DNA from: Phycicoccus sp. Soil802
GTDB taxonomy: Bacteria; Actinomycetota; Actinomycetes; Actinomycetales; Dermatophilaceae
Length of the DNA: 64,000 nt
Assembly: GCF_001429605.1 (NCBI RefSeq)
Contig: NZ_LMSS01000003.1
Location: forward strand, 62,001-126,000
Reading direction: 5' to 3'
In this document: in pieces, positions 26,901 to 35,043 of the stretch
Layout of the letters: each line of letters begins with the position of its first letter
Numbering within the stretch: the first letter of the stretch is position 1
Program-made: the position numbers and the translations under genes
Notes under the pieces: model-generated
The model's database searches: none
The model's input: the letters and a program-made list of their open reading frames with translations, nothing else
Told to the model about the DNA's origin: nothing

Positions 26901-27080
26901 GACGCCATGCCCTACCCCAAGGCGCCGCGCGGTCTGGACAACAAGTTCTACTGGACCGGCACCAACCGGTGGGCCCTCGGCGTGACCTTCAGCACGGTGA
27001 TGCTCCACCAGCGCACCTGGAACATCGGCATGCGAGTCGGTGACCGGACCCAGGTGCTGACGGTCCAGGTCGTCCGCTAG
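23955..27080 (+). CDS. Secreted glycine-rich, Ig-like-repeat surface protein
   Basis: A 1041-residue exported protein. ATG 23955 opens a signal peptide (MISLRRRLLAAGVTVSTM, cleavage near residue 32). A jelly-roll-like start (TFFATGSVQTWTVPAGVTQL) is followed by about 200 Gly-rich residues (runs of GGGGG), an IPT/TIG-like domain (about 275-356) and a putative-Ig domain (about 360-430, LPAGLTLTSAGVLSGTPTS). Then come two roughly 80-residue tandem repeats beginning QAITF and holding a Cys pair (TCSISG...GTCVVDA), and two Big_3-like domains. No LPXTG or membrane anchor is seen, so it is secreted or non-covalently wall-bound. Probable adhesion or matrix role. Confidence 0.82.
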   Translation: MISLRRRLLAAGVTVSTMTAAAVIAATPSAAAITTDTAQTFFATGSVQTWTVPAGVTQLYVDIAGAQGGAAYGGGWGGAELTGTISVTPGDTLHIIAGSMGRDGVRFGAGAGGGGGSFVYTTADQSGILAAAGGGGGAGSNVFPFEASTSTSGVAGGNGGGAGGTSGNGGGAGTAGGGGGLLSNGGSAQGGGGQSVANGASGGSGSYGVGGFGGGGGSTGFAGAGGGGYSGGGGGRYNGNNGGGGGGGSYFAGTLTGAVSGHGGHGIVTLSYPAHLTASSPAAGLPGSSVTIDGTGLAGATVTIGGYAAPVTSSSDTQVVVTVPAPPTPPNGRQNVAVTTAGGVTLPAVGAFTYLTGAPVFTAAAPTTGTVGEAYSSTFTASGYPDPTFTVSSGTLPAGLTLTSAGVLSGTPTSAGTSTFTVTASNGLSPDAVSSLQTITVDQAPQAITFTTVAPSAAVLGDTYPVAATGGGSANPVTLSIDAASTSTCSISGSTVTFDHAGTCVVDADQDGNADYLTAPQAQQTIAVGVVAQAITFAPLTSPATVGNTQSLTAVGGASGSPVTFTVAPATTGSACSIVGTTLSFDQAGTCVVAANQAGSADYAAAPEVSQTVTVALAPTSLSVALSPATSVFGQTARATATVGGGQAGNVQFSVDGTVRGAPVTVSNGKATSPALGTLTPGAHQVGAVFAPLQATKYAPSSATPQTLVVNQAATTPTITVRASSITARIAPVAPGSGTPSGTVRFTVDGTSVGTATLAAGVATLSYLLPTSKADEVAVQYLGDARFLASSATTTRHNPTITAKVTSAYPKSKSGWYRSAVTVSFTCTPNGADLVAACPQPATLGKNGAAQSVSRTILAEDGGAATVSVTGINVDQTRPTVAVTGVSTSAPYFATAPAGRCSARDGLSGVASCTISRRVSGGSAVYTATATDKAGNVSTTRLTAKVSTFVIQGATFSNGMYVVHPGRTYTMLAAATSQPRYVDAMPYPKAPRGLDNKFYWTGTNRWALGVTFSTVMLHQRTWNIGMRVGDRTQVLTVQVVR
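24275..24720 (+). repeat. Low-complexity glycine-codon region
   Basis: Dense GGC/GGT glycine codons encode the Gly-rich domain of the secreted protein. Repeated GGCGGTGGCGG-like units make the DNA internally repetitive and prone to replication slippage or assembly error. Confidence 0.7.
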
Positions 27081-27108
27081 GCGAGGTCGGAGCGCTTCGG
27101 CACCTGAA

Positions 27109-27159
27109 CCACGAGGAAGAGGACCCCGACGGAAAGCGTCGGGGTCCTCTTCCTCGTGG
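27109..27159. terminator. Perfect 23-bp stem-loop terminator
   Basis: A 23-nt arm at 27109-27131 (beginning CCACGAGGAAGAGG) is perfectly complementary to 27137-27159, with loop GAAAG. It lies 29 nt after the secreted-protein stop and faces the convergent DUF2306 gene, so it should work in both directions. No T-run follows. Confidence 0.8.
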
Positions 27160-27252
27160 ATCGACTCGTCGAACGCTGAGCCGACGGGCCGCCAGAGACG
27201 GGCCCTCGGACGACGCGATGGCCCACCGAGCGCGTCGGGCGGTGCGCAGCGC

Positions 27253-27798
27253 CTACGGAGCGGCGTCGAGAGCCCCGAAGCCGTCGCCGTCGCCTGACCT
27301 GCCGACCTGGGCGTGGGCCGGCACCCCCGCCCGGCCGAGGAGTCGGATGAGGACGGCGACGGCCGCGAGCCCGACGGCGACGATCGCCAGGGTCAGCAGG
27401 CTCATCCCGAGCCAGTTCGACTGGAACGCCTGCGGGACCAGGCGACTCGGCACGGCGGTGACGCCGATGAACGCACCCCACAACCCGGCATACGTCCCGA
27501 TCATGTTGCCGGCGTGGGCACGGATGTTGCCACGCCGCGCGTTCCACAGACCCAGGCTCAGGGTGACGATCGTGAACGCGCTCAGGCCGTGGATCCACGA
27601 GAAGCTGCCGGGGCGCAGCTGCTGGATCCAGAACGAGCTGAACGCTGTGAAGTACATGAGCACCAACCAGATCCAGCCGATCGTCCGGTGCGGGCGGTCA
27701 CCCCGCTTGCGCCGCAGCACGTTGACGGCGCCGAACACCATGGCGAACGACGCAGCGAACGCATGGATGGCGATAAGGACGTTCCACGAGTGGTCCAC
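27253..27798 (-). CDS. DUF2306 membrane protein
   Basis: A 181-residue protein with five hydrophobic helices and DUF2306 features: LRRKRGDRPHRTIGWIWLVLM, SSFWIQQLRPG and FSWIHGLSAFTIVTLSLGLW, then RRGNIRAHAGNMIG. These conserved His residues recall haem- or quinone-binding membrane proteins, but function is unknown. GTG 27798 has AGGAG upstream. A perfect palindrome lies 14 bp upstream. Confidence 0.8.
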   Translation of the reverse strand: MDHSWNVLIAIHAFAASFAMVFGAVNVLRRKRGDRPHRTIGWIWLVLMYFTAFSSFWIQQLRPGSFSWIHGLSAFTIVTLSLGLWNARRGNIRAHAGNMIGTYAGLWGAFIGVTAVPSRLVPQAFQSNWLGMSLLTLAIVAVGLAAVAVLIRLLGRAGVPAHAQVGRSGDGDGFGALDAAP

Positions 27799-27811
27799 GA
27801 AGGCTCCTGTT

Positions 27812-27828
27812 GGATAGTGACACTATCC
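27812..27828. promoter_or_regulatory. Perfect palindrome, orphan operator
   Basis: GGATAGT-GAC-ACTATCC is a perfect 7+3+7 inverted repeat just upstream of the DUF2306 ribosome-binding site. It resembles TetR- or MarR-type operators. No regulator gene adjoins it, so the repressor must be encoded elsewhere. Confidence 0.55.
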
Positions 27829-27895
27829 ACTGTATGCCGCGTGCCTCGCCCCGCGCAACCGCACCTCCCAGCCGCGTCAAGCCGCGGCCCCGGGG

Positions 27896-28495
27896 CTAGA
27901 GGTACTGGCCGGTCGGCCCGCTGTCGCCGGTGTCGGGCCGCAGCCCCGGGGGCGCGGCCACGCCCGGCCCGCCCTCGGGGGCGTGCCCGGGGGGCAGTGC
28001 CCGGCGGATCTGCTGGAGCTGCTGCTGGGCGGCCATCTGCTGGGCGAACAGCGCGGTCTGGATGCCGTGGAACAAACCCTCCAGCCAGCCCACCAGCTGT
28101 GCCTGCGCGATCCGGAGCTCGGCGTCCGTGGGTGCCACGTCGTCCTTGAAGGGCAACGCGATCCGCTCCAGCTCGTCGATCAGCTCGGGCGCGAGACCGT
28201 CCTCGAGCTCCTTGATCGAGCGCCGGTGGATCTCCGCGAGCCGGACCCGCCCCGCCTCGTCGAGGGGCGCGTTGCGCACCTCCTCGAGGAGCTGCTTGAT
28301 CATCGAGCCGATCCGCATCACCTTGGCCGGCTGCTCGACGAGGTCGGCCGGGTTGGTGGGGCCGTCCTCGCTGTCGTGGTGGGGCGCGACGCCCATGCCG
28401 TCCTGGGTCACGACGACGACGCGTTGCTGTCCGTCCTGGTCGCTCCCGGGCTGACCGCCCGCGTCGTCCTGCTGGTCATGTGGCTGCTGGCTCAT
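27896..28495 (-). CDS. bpa: Bacterial proteasome activator Bpa (PafE)
   Basis: A 199-residue protein that matches the ATP-independent proteasome activator family. The core DLVEQPAKVMRIGSMIKQLL, SIKELEDGLAPELIDELERI and AQLVGWLEGLFHGIQTALFA is highly conserved. The C-terminus GQYL is the HbYX-like tail that docks into the 20S proteasome. The N-terminal arm and the Pro/Gly-rich stretch before the tail are disordered, as usual. ATG 28495 is chosen; ATG 28504 is possible. It is far from any proteasome genes in this window. Presence implies a 20S proteasome in the organism. Confidence 0.93.
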   Translation of the reverse strand: MSQQPHDQQDDAGGQPGSDQDGQQRVVVVTQDGMGVAPHHDSEDGPTNPADLVEQPAKVMRIGSMIKQLLEEVRNAPLDEAGRVRLAEIHRRSIKELEDGLAPELIDELERIALPFKDDVAPTDAELRIAQAQLVGWLEGLFHGIQTALFAQQMAAQQQLQQIRRALPPGHAPEGGPGVAAPPGLRPDTGDSGPTGQYL

Positions 28496-28532
28496 GCCTT
28501 CCATCCTGCCCCACGACGAGAGGTGCGCCGTC

Positions 28533-31394
28533 CTAGTCGGCGCGCCGAGTCATCGCCGGCGCCCTTCGGATCGCCAGGGCCGACAGGGCCCCGGCGAGCA
28601 GGGGAACCCCGAGCACCACCAGGAGGAGTGGGGTCCACGGGATGGCCAGGTAGGGCCCCGTCACGTGGTCGACACCGGTGACGGAGTCGTACTCGTAGCT
28701 CCGAGTCAGGGGATAGGTGATCGCGATGCCCGGCACGAGCCCGACCGCGATGCCGAGGACAGCACCGATGAAGCCGACCACCATGGCCTGGGCCGCGGCG
28801 AAGGCCCGTCGGGTGCGACGGGTCGCGCCCACCGCCGCGAGGGTGCCGGTGTCGGCCTGCTGCTCGGCCATCGACAGGGCGGTCGAGATCAGCGTGACGA
28901 TCAGCAGGAGCAACGCTGCGACGGCCATCATGATCTTCATGACCTTCTCGTCGTAGCGCTGGAAGCCGCGCTCGACGTGGAGCCCGCCCTCGTCGCCCAC
29001 CAGCTCGTCGAGCTGCTTCTCGGTGGCCTCGTCGATGGCGCCGCCGTCCGGGGCGTGCAGCAGGACCATGGTCTGGAAGGTGGGCCAGCCCAACCGCTTG
29101 GCCGTCTCCGGGGTCACGAAGGCTCCGGTCTGGGCCGGCATCGCACCAGTGCGTCCAGTTGGTGCCACCGCGACCACCGGGAGCTTGGCCGTCGCGGTCG
29201 TGACGACGTTCGTGGGCGAGTAGCTGCTCTGGTCGATCACGAAGGTGCCGTGGGCGACGGTGAGGGTGGGCACCTTCGCCAGCGCGGGCACGCCGACGGC
29301 GATCCCACCCTCGTCGATGACCCGACCCTGTGCCTCGGTGAGCCGCAGCCGGGCCTTGATCTCGCTGGCCGGGAGCACGCCGATCTGTCCGTTGTCGTAG
29401 GACAACGTCCCGAGGGCGCCGCAGGCCCCCTCGGTGGAACTGTGGTCGAGCGTGTTCTGGACGGTGCACCCCTGGGGCACGCCGGTCACGAAGGGCTGCG
29501 GCCGCTGCGCGTCGGCCGCCGACGGCCCGTAGGGGTCCTCGGGCCCCCGGAGGAGGAGCAGCGGGGTGCTGCGCACGGCTCCCCCGACCTTGCCCAGCGC
29601 GGCTCCGACCGCGAGCTGCGTCTCGGTGTCGCCGGTGTAGATGGTGCCCTCACCCGGCAGGGCCTGGGGCTGGTAGGTCGCCATCTGCTGCTTGGTGTCG
29701 CTGGCCAGCCCGATGCTGAAGGCAGTCAGCGCGACGACACCCGCGAGGATCGCGGCCACCGTGGGAGTCGACCGGCTGCGGTGCCGAGCGGCGTCGCGGA
29801 TCGCGATCCGGGGAGCCACCGGGAAACGCGCGGCGAGCGCGCCGAACGCGACGAGGATCGCCGGCACGAGCAGGAGGGTGCCGAGCACCAGTCCGACCGC
29901 GCCGACCGCGACACGGAAGTCGCCGCCGGCCTGCTGCTGCGCTGCGGACAGGACCACGGCCCCGCCGACCAACGCGAGGACGAGGCCGACGACCGGGACC
30001 ACCTTGTTGAGCCTGGGCGACACGCTCTGGCCGCGCATCACGCCGATGATGTCGAGCCGGCCCAACCGCAGCGAGGGCAGGAGGGCTGCCACGACCGCGC
30101 TGAGCACGGCGCAGGGGACGAGGATGGCAAAGGCGCCCCACGGGATGTCGAGGGCGATCGAGGCGAAGGACGACTCGGGGTGGGTGCTGACCCACCACCA
30201 CAGGCCGGCCCGCACGGCGAGGGTCCCGAGGACCACGCCGCCGAGCGCCGAGATGACGCCGAGGACGAGGGCCTGGGCCAGCACGGTGCGCCGCAGCTGG
30301 CGGGTCTCCGCGCCGTTGGTGGCGGCCAGGGCGAGGGTGCGCCGCTGACGGGTGGCGCTGACCGCGAAGGCCGGGCCGACCAGCAGCGTGGTGAGGATGA
30401 ACAGCATCACGCCACCGATGACCGCGATCATCCGGCCGGTGTCCTGGGTGAAGCTGTCCTGGGGGCGGAGCTCGGGCGGCAGCGCGCTCTCCGGCGGCGG
30501 GTCCTCGAGGACGGCACGGCTGTAGACCGTCAGGCCGTAGGTGTTGAGCCGCTGGACGTCCTCCCACGTCACCGGACCACCGCCGACCACCACCCACGAC
30601 CCCGGCGCGCCGATGCCGGCGCTCTCGGCTCCGGCCCCGTCGGGCATCGACGGCACCACGAAGTCGGGCATGCCGCCCCACTCCAGCAGCGCACTGGCGG
30701 TGCCGACGACCTGGACCGAACGCTCCGTGCCGCCCGCGGACAAGGTCACCGAGCCGGAGCGCGGCATTCCCTTGCGCTCACCGGCTGGGGTGATGACGAT
30801 CTCGTCCGGCCCGTTCCCCCAGGAGCCCGAGCTGAGCCGGGCCTTGTCGCCGAGGTCTGCCACCCGCGGGTCCACCACCAGGCCGGAGACGCGGACACGA
30901 CGCTCGCCGACCACGAGCCGCATCTGCGTCTCCCCGACGGCAACGGCCGTCCCGCCCCCGACCAGCCGGCCGATCGCTGCGGCGTTGTCCGGCGCCGCGG
31001 CGTCGGCGGAGAAGCCGGGGATCGTGGCGGCCGGGTTGTCGTCACTCCACCCGGTGCCACCTTGGTTGGGGTCCGGGGTCTGTTGGATCTTCCCGGCCTG
31101 GGGGCCTTGGACCAGCGCCTGGCCGGGTCCCATCCGGGCCGTTATGAGGTCGCCCGCGTCAGCCTGCTCAGTGGCGCCCAGGGTTGCCGCGCCGGCCAGC
31201 AGCCCGACCGGGATGGCCACCATCAGGAAGACGAGGATCGACCGCCCCTTGTGCCGACGGACGTCGCGCCTGGCCATCCGCAGGGCCACCCGCCAGGACG
31301 CCCGCCACCGGGAGAGCCGGGAGCTCTTCACGTCGCCGCGGTCAGCGTCCTCCGGAAGGCCGGCGGGTGCCTTGGGTTCCATCAAGGTGGTCAC
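28533..31394 (-). CDS. ABC transporter permease, FtsX/MacB type
   Basis: A 953-residue permease with two FtsX domains. The first transmembrane helix ([22 protein letters not shown], near 55) precedes a large extracytoplasmic domain; FtsX units follow near residues 320-450 and at the C-terminus ([22 protein letters not shown]). GTG 31394 begins 10 nt after the ATPase stop. Last gene of the PadR-ATPase-permease operon. Probably exports a lipid or peptide, or senses the envelope. Confidence 0.9.
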   Translation of the reverse strand: MTTLMEPKAPAGLPEDADRGDVKSSRLSRWRASWRVALRMARRDVRRHKGRSILVFLMVAIPVGLLAGAATLGATEQADAGDLITARMGPGQALVQGPQAGKIQQTPDPNQGGTGWSDDNPAATIPGFSADAAAPDNAAAIGRLVGGGTAVAVGETQMRLVVGERRVRVSGLVVDPRVADLGDKARLSSGSWGNGPDEIVITPAGERKGMPRSGSVTLSAGGTERSVQVVGTASALLEWGGMPDFVVPSMPDGAGAESAGIGAPGSWVVVGGGPVTWEDVQRLNTYGLTVYSRAVLEDPPPESALPPELRPQDSFTQDTGRMIAVIGGVMLFILTTLLVGPAFAVSATRQRRTLALAATNGAETRQLRRTVLAQALVLGVISALGGVVLGTLAVRAGLWWWVSTHPESSFASIALDIPWGAFAILVPCAVLSAVVAALLPSLRLGRLDIIGVMRGQSVSPRLNKVVPVVGLVLALVGGAVVLSAAQQQAGGDFRVAVGAVGLVLGTLLLVPAILVAFGALAARFPVAPRIAIRDAARHRSRSTPTVAAILAGVVALTAFSIGLASDTKQQMATYQPQALPGEGTIYTGDTETQLAVGAALGKVGGAVRSTPLLLLRGPEDPYGPSAADAQRPQPFVTGVPQGCTVQNTLDHSSTEGACGALGTLSYDNGQIGVLPASEIKARLRLTEAQGRVIDEGGIAVGVPALAKVPTLTVAHGTFVIDQSSYSPTNVVTTATAKLPVVAVAPTGRTGAMPAQTGAFVTPETAKRLGWPTFQTMVLLHAPDGGAIDEATEKQLDELVGDEGGLHVERGFQRYDEKVMKIMMAVAALLLLIVTLISTALSMAEQQADTGTLAAVGATRRTRRAFAAAQAMVVGFIGAVLGIAVGLVPGIAITYPLTRSYEYDSVTGVDHVTGPYLAIPWTPLLLVVLGVPLLAGALSALAIRRAPAMTRRAD

Positions 31395-31404
31395 GGCCGG
31401 TGCC

Positions 31405-32157
31405 TCAGGCAGTCGGCTCGAGGAGCGCTTCGGCCGTCTCGGCCGAGCCGGTGCTGTCGACGACCACGCCGTCGCGCAGGAAGACCACCCGGTCGGCCCA
31501 CGCCGCGTGCCGCGCCTCGTGGGTGACCAGCAGTCCCGCCGCCCCGGCGTCGCAGCGCTCGCGCAGGACGCGGAGCACCCCCTCGCCGGTGTGCGAGTCG
31601 AGCGCCCCGGTGGGCTCGTCGGCCAGGACCAGCCGCCGGTCGCCGACCAGGGCGCGGGCGATGGCGACCCGCTGCTGCTGGCCGCCGGACATCTTGTCGG
31701 GGTAGCGGTCGGCGAGCTCCTGCACGCCGACCATGGTCAGCGCGTCGACGGCGCGACGGCGGGCCCGGCTGACCCGCTGGCCGTCGAGCTCGAGCGGGAG
31801 CGCGACGTTCTCGACCGCGGTCAGTGACGGGATGAGGTTGAAGTCCTGGAAGACGAACCCGACGCGGCGCCGCCGGAGCCGGGCCAGCGCGTCGCCCTTG
31901 AGGGTGCCGATGCTCTGGCCCTCGATGAGGACCTGTCCGCTCGTGGCGGCGTCGAGCCCGCCGGCGAGGTTGAGCAGCGTGGACTTGCCCGAACCGCTCG
32001 GCCCCATGACGGCCACGAGCTCGCCGGCCCGGACCGCGAGGCTGACCCCGGCCAGGGCACGGACGGCCGTGCCATCGGTGCCGTGCACCCGGGTGACGTT
32101 GTCGAGCCGGAGGATGGCCTCGTGGTCGGTCCGGGGTGTGGTGTCGCTGCTGCTCAT
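31405..32157 (-). CDS. ABC transporter ATP-binding protein (MacB/LolD type)
   Basis: A 250-residue ATPase. Walker [11 protein letters not shown]-loop [12 protein letters not shown], signature [15 protein letters not shown], Walker [16 protein letters not shown] and H-loop [10 protein letters not shown] are all intact. ATG 32157 overlaps the PadR stop (ATGA). It powers the FtsX-type permease encoded next. Confidence 0.94.
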   Translation of the reverse strand: MSSSDTTPRTDHEAILRLDNVTRVHGTDGTAVRALAGVSLAVRAGELVAVMGPSGSGKSTLLNLAGGLDAATSGQVLIEGQSIGTLKGDALARLRRRRVGFVFQDFNLIPSLTAVENVALPLELDGQRVSRARRRAVDALTMVGVQELADRYPDKMSGGQQQRVAIARALVGDRRLVLADEPTGALDSHTGEGVLRVLRERCDAGAAGLLVTHEARHAAWADRVVFLRDGVVVDSTGSAETAEALLEPTA

Positions 32158-32813
32158 CGTGGTGCCCCCTTGGTCGTCGTGCTCTGATCACCTGCGATGG
32201 CCCCCATCGCAGGGTCGGTCGTGGTCGCCGTGGTGCCCGGGGTGGCGCTCGCGGGCCGCCGCGGGCGGTTCGCCTCGCGCACCAGCCGGGCCTCGACGTG
32301 GTCGAGCCAGCGGACCTCGGCCTCGCCGGCGTAGATGAGGTTCTCGAGGACCAGCAGCCAGGCCAGGTCGACCTGTCCGTCGCCGTCCTCGGCCGCCTCG
32401 TGGTGGGTGGTCGCCCGCTGCTTGAGGCGGGTGAGGTCCTGCAGGTGACGCAGGGTCGCAGTGCGCTGGGTCTGGACGACGCGGTGCACGTCGACCCCCT
32501 CCACGGTGACGGCGAGCGCGAGCTTGATGACCAGCTCGTCGCGCGGGGTCGTCTCACGGGTGACCGGGGAGACCCACCACCGGGCGACCTCGGCCTGTCC
32601 CGCGCGGGTCAGGCGGTAGGAGATCCGTCCTTCGGCGTCCTCGCCGATCGCCTCGACGAGCCCGTCCCGCTCGAGGCGGGCGAGCGTCGTGTAGACCTGC
32701 CCGACGTTCAGGGGCCAGGTCCCCCCGGTCCTGGCCTCGAACTCGGAACGCAGCTGCGCGCCATACATCGGCTCTGTCGCCAGCAGGGCCAACAGCCCCT
32801 GTTTGACCGACAC
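32154..32813 (-). CDS. PadR-family regulator of the ABC operon
   Basis: A 219-residue PadR protein. The winged helix is KQGLLALLATEPMYGAQLRS, then VGQVYTTLARLERDGLVEAI with the wing EGRISYRLTRAGQAEVARWW. A coiled C-terminal domain and a Thr/Ala-rich tail follow. Its stop overlaps the ATPase start, so it is co-transcribed with the exporter it should repress. An ACAT...ATGT palindrome lies upstream. Confidence 0.9.
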   Translation of the reverse strand: MSVKQGLLALLATEPMYGAQLRSEFEARTGGTWPLNVGQVYTTLARLERDGLVEAIGEDAEGRISYRLTRAGQAEVARWWVSPVTRETTPRDELVIKLALAVTVEGVDVHRVVQTQRTATLRHLQDLTRLKQRATTHHEAAEDGDGQVDLAWLLVLENLIYAGEAEVRWLDHVEARLVREANRPRRPASATPGTTATTTDPAMGAIAGDQSTTTKGAPR

Positions 32814-32845
32814 GCGGCGCCCCGATCCCCTTGGTGGTGTCCCCT

Positions 32846-32878
32846 ACATACCCAGTATCACTACTGGTGAGGAGATGT
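32846..32878. promoter_or_regulatory. Candidate PadR operator
   Basis: CCAGTA-TCAC-TACTGG (32852-32867) is a perfect 6-bp inverted repeat, flanked by ACAT (32846-32849) and ATGT (32875-32878). ATGT/ACAT half-sites are typical of PadR operators. It is placed directly upstream of the padR-ABC operon. Confidence 0.5.
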
Positions 32879-33005
32879 ATACCGAGTATCCCGAGGGCTC
32901 GTCAAGCCATTCCCGACTTCTGGCCACAGATGTCCCACGCGAGGCCCTGGGCTGGCGCCACCTGCCACACCGGTGGCCAGAAGTGGGGAAGGAGGGTTGC
33001 CTGCC

Positions 33006-33368
33006 TCAGCGGGCGAGCAGGACCGCGGCGAGGGCGAGGACGCCGGGGAGGGCCTGCACCAGGAGGATCCGGCGGCTGGCGGTGGCCGCTCCGTAGAGCC
33101 CGGCGACGACGACGCAGAGCAGGAAGAAGACCTGGAAGCCGAACCGCAGGTGCTCGGGCCCGACCAGGCCCCAGACCAGGCCCGCGGCGAGGAACCCGTT
33201 GTAGAGCCCCTGGTTGCCGGCCAGCGTCTTGGTCTGCTGGGCGAACTCGGGGGTCAGCCCGAAGGCGGCCTGTCCACGCGGGGTGGTCCACAGGACCATC
33301 TCCAGCACCACGATGTAGACGTGGATGAGGGCGACCAGGGCGACGAGCACGGTGGCGACGGCGGTCAT
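33006..33368 (-). CDS. DUF1304 membrane protein
   Basis: A 120-residue four-helix membrane protein. LVALIHVYIVVLEMVLWTTPRG, AGNQGLYNGFLAAGLVWGL and the C-terminal LLVQALPGVLALAAVLLA match the DUF1304 family. Function unknown. It starts 4 nt after the quinone oxidoreductase gene and belongs to the mobA-qor-DUF1304 operon. Confidence 0.85.
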   Translation of the reverse strand: MTAVATVLVALVALIHVYIVVLEMVLWTTPRGQAAFGLTPEFAQQTKTLAGNQGLYNGFLAAGLVWGLVGPEHLRFGFQVFFLLCVVVAGLYGAATASRRILLVQALPGVLALAAVLLAR

Positions 33369-33372
33369 GGCG

Positions 33373-34362
33373 TCAGTCTCCCAGAGAGGTGGTCAGCAGG
33401 ATCTTGCCGATGTGCCCGCTGTCCTCGAGCTCGCGGTGCGCCTCGCCCGCGTCGGCGAGCAGGTGGCGACCGTGCACCACCGGCACGACGCGGCCGGACT
33501 CGACGAGCGGCCAGACGTGCTCCCGGACCGCCGCGACGATGGCGGCCTTCTCGTCGGCGGGCCGGGCCCGCAGCGAGGTGGCGATGACCGCGACCCGCTT
33601 GCGCAGCATGAGGCCGAGGTCGACCTCCGCCTTGCCCCCGCCCTGCAGCCCGATGACGACCAGTCGGCCGTTGACGGCGAGGGCCTCGACGTTGCGGGAG
33701 AGGTACTTCGCGCCCATGTTGTCGAGGATGACGTCGACGCCCGCGCCACCGGTCGCCGAGCGCACCTCCTCGACGAAGTCCTGCTCGCGGTAGTTGACGA
33801 GGATCTCCGCACCCAGGGCCCGACAGGCCTCGAGCTTGGCGGCCGAACCCGCTGTCACCGCGACCCGCGCGCCCACCTCGCGGGCCAGCTGGATGGCCAT
33901 CGTGCCGATGCCCGACGAACCACCGTGGACGAGGAAGGTCTGGCCCGGGAGCAGGTTGGCCGTCATGAACACGTTGGACCACACCGTGCTGACCACCTCC
34001 GGGAGCGCAGCGGCGTCCTCCAGCGAGACCCCCGCCGGCACGGGCAGGAGCTGCCCGGCCGGCACGCACACGAGCTCGGCGTAGCCGCCACCCGACAGCA
34101 GGGCGCACACCTCGTCGCCCACGGACCACCCGTCGACGCCGTCGCCGAGGGCGTCCACGGTGCCGCTGACCTCCAGCCCGGGGTAGTCGGGGGCGCCCGC
34201 CGGTGGTGGATAGAAGCCCATCCGCTGCATCACGTCGGCGCGGTTCACGCCGGCCGCCGCGACGCGGACCCGCACCTCCCCGGGTGCGGGCTGGGGGTCG
34301 GGGACGTCGGCCAGGACGAGCGCGGACGCGTCGCCGGGCTCCGGGATGGTGATCGCCTTCAC
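33373..34362 (-). CDS. Zinc-independent quinone oxidoreductase (MDR, zeta-crystallin type)
   Basis: A 329-residue NADPH:quinone oxidoreductase-like enzyme. MKAITIPEPGDAS and VAAAGVNRADVMQRMGFYPP are the typical N-terminus; FLVHGGSSGIGTMAIQLA is the nucleotide-binding motif. The catalytic and structural zinc cysteines of alcohol dehydrogenases are absent. Its ATG overlaps the mobA-like stop (ATGA). Reduces quinones or alkenals. Confidence 0.9.
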   Translation of the reverse strand: MKAITIPEPGDASALVLADVPDPQPAPGEVRVRVAAAGVNRADVMQRMGFYPPPAGAPDYPGLEVSGTVDALGDGVDGWSVGDEVCALLSGGGYAELVCVPAGQLLPVPAGVSLEDAAALPEVVSTVWSNVFMTANLLPGQTFLVHGGSSGIGTMAIQLAREVGARVAVTAGSAAKLEACRALGAEILVNYREQDFVEEVRSATGGAGVDVILDNMGAKYLSRNVEALAVNGRLVVIGLQGGGKAEVDLGLMLRKRVAVIATSLRARPADEKAAIVAAVREHVWPLVESGRVVPVVHGRHLLADAGEAHRELEDSGHIGKILLTTSLGD

Positions 34363-34943
34363 GGGTCGAGCCTATGGCGGGCCCGGTCGAGGTCTGCGGC
34401 GGTGTCGACGTCCAACGAGGCGTGGTCCCCGACCGACACCGTGACCGTGCTCAGCGGGTCGAGCAGCCGCATCAGCGGGGTGCCGGCTGCGGGCTGTGGC
34501 ACCGCTGCGCGCAGCGCTGCGGTCCGGTATGCCGCGAGCAACGGTTGGAGGCGTCCGTCGCCGTCGCGACCGATCACCGCGTCGAGCTCGGGGGACCGGT
34601 CGAGGGTGGCCACGAGCTCGGGAGCGGGCCCCGCGGCATACGGCATGTCACCACCGAGCAGGACGAGGACGGGACCGTCGAGCAGCACCAGCGCGGCCGC
34701 GATCGCGGCCACCGGGCCGCCACCGGGTGGGTCCTCGCGGCACCAGGTGACGGGTCGGTGTGTGGGTCTGGGCTCGCCGACGCAGACGACCGGCCAGTCG
34801 CCCGGGAGGCCGTCGACCAGGTGGTCGAGCAGGGAGCTGCCCGCGAGGTCGGCCCGGGTCTTGTCGCCGCCGAACCGCCGTCCGGTGCCCCCGCACAGGA
34901 CCACCGCGGTCGGGGCTGGGGAAATGGTGTCTGCCGAGGTCAC
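34359..34943 (-). CDS. Molybdenum cofactor guanylyltransferase (MobA-like)
   Basis: A 194-residue nucleotidyltransferase. VVLCGGTGRRFGGDKTRADLAG is the N-terminal GTP-binding loop of MobA; VLVLLGGDMPYAAG carries the metal-binding Asp; LQPLLAAYRTAAL follows. GTG 34943 gives the motif the usual distance from the N-terminus. The CMP/GTP choice is not certain, but the family is. Leads the operon with qor and DUF1304. Confidence 0.85.
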   Translation of the reverse strand: MTSADTISPAPTAVVLCGGTGRRFGGDKTRADLAGSSLLDHLVDGLPGDWPVVCVGEPRPTHRPVTWCREDPPGGGPVAAIAAALVLLDGPVLVLLGGDMPYAAGPAPELVATLDRSPELDAVIGRDGDGRLQPLLAAYRTAALRAAVPQPAAGTPLMRLLDPLSTVTVSVGDHASLDVDTAADLDRARHRLDP

Positions 34944-35043
34944 GAGCCCATTCTGGTGGGTCGAGGGGGGTGCTGCGGGGGTTCCGGGAGAGGGCGCCTC
35001 GGGTCTAGGTTGACGAGATTCGACCGCACTCGAAGGAGAACTG

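Noticed and set aside
28494-31526. 1010-codon open frame opposite the ABC permease
   Set aside because: It is a GC-driven antisense shadow: Arg/His/Gly/Asp-rich with no domain, while the minus strand has a complete FtsX permease with operon context.
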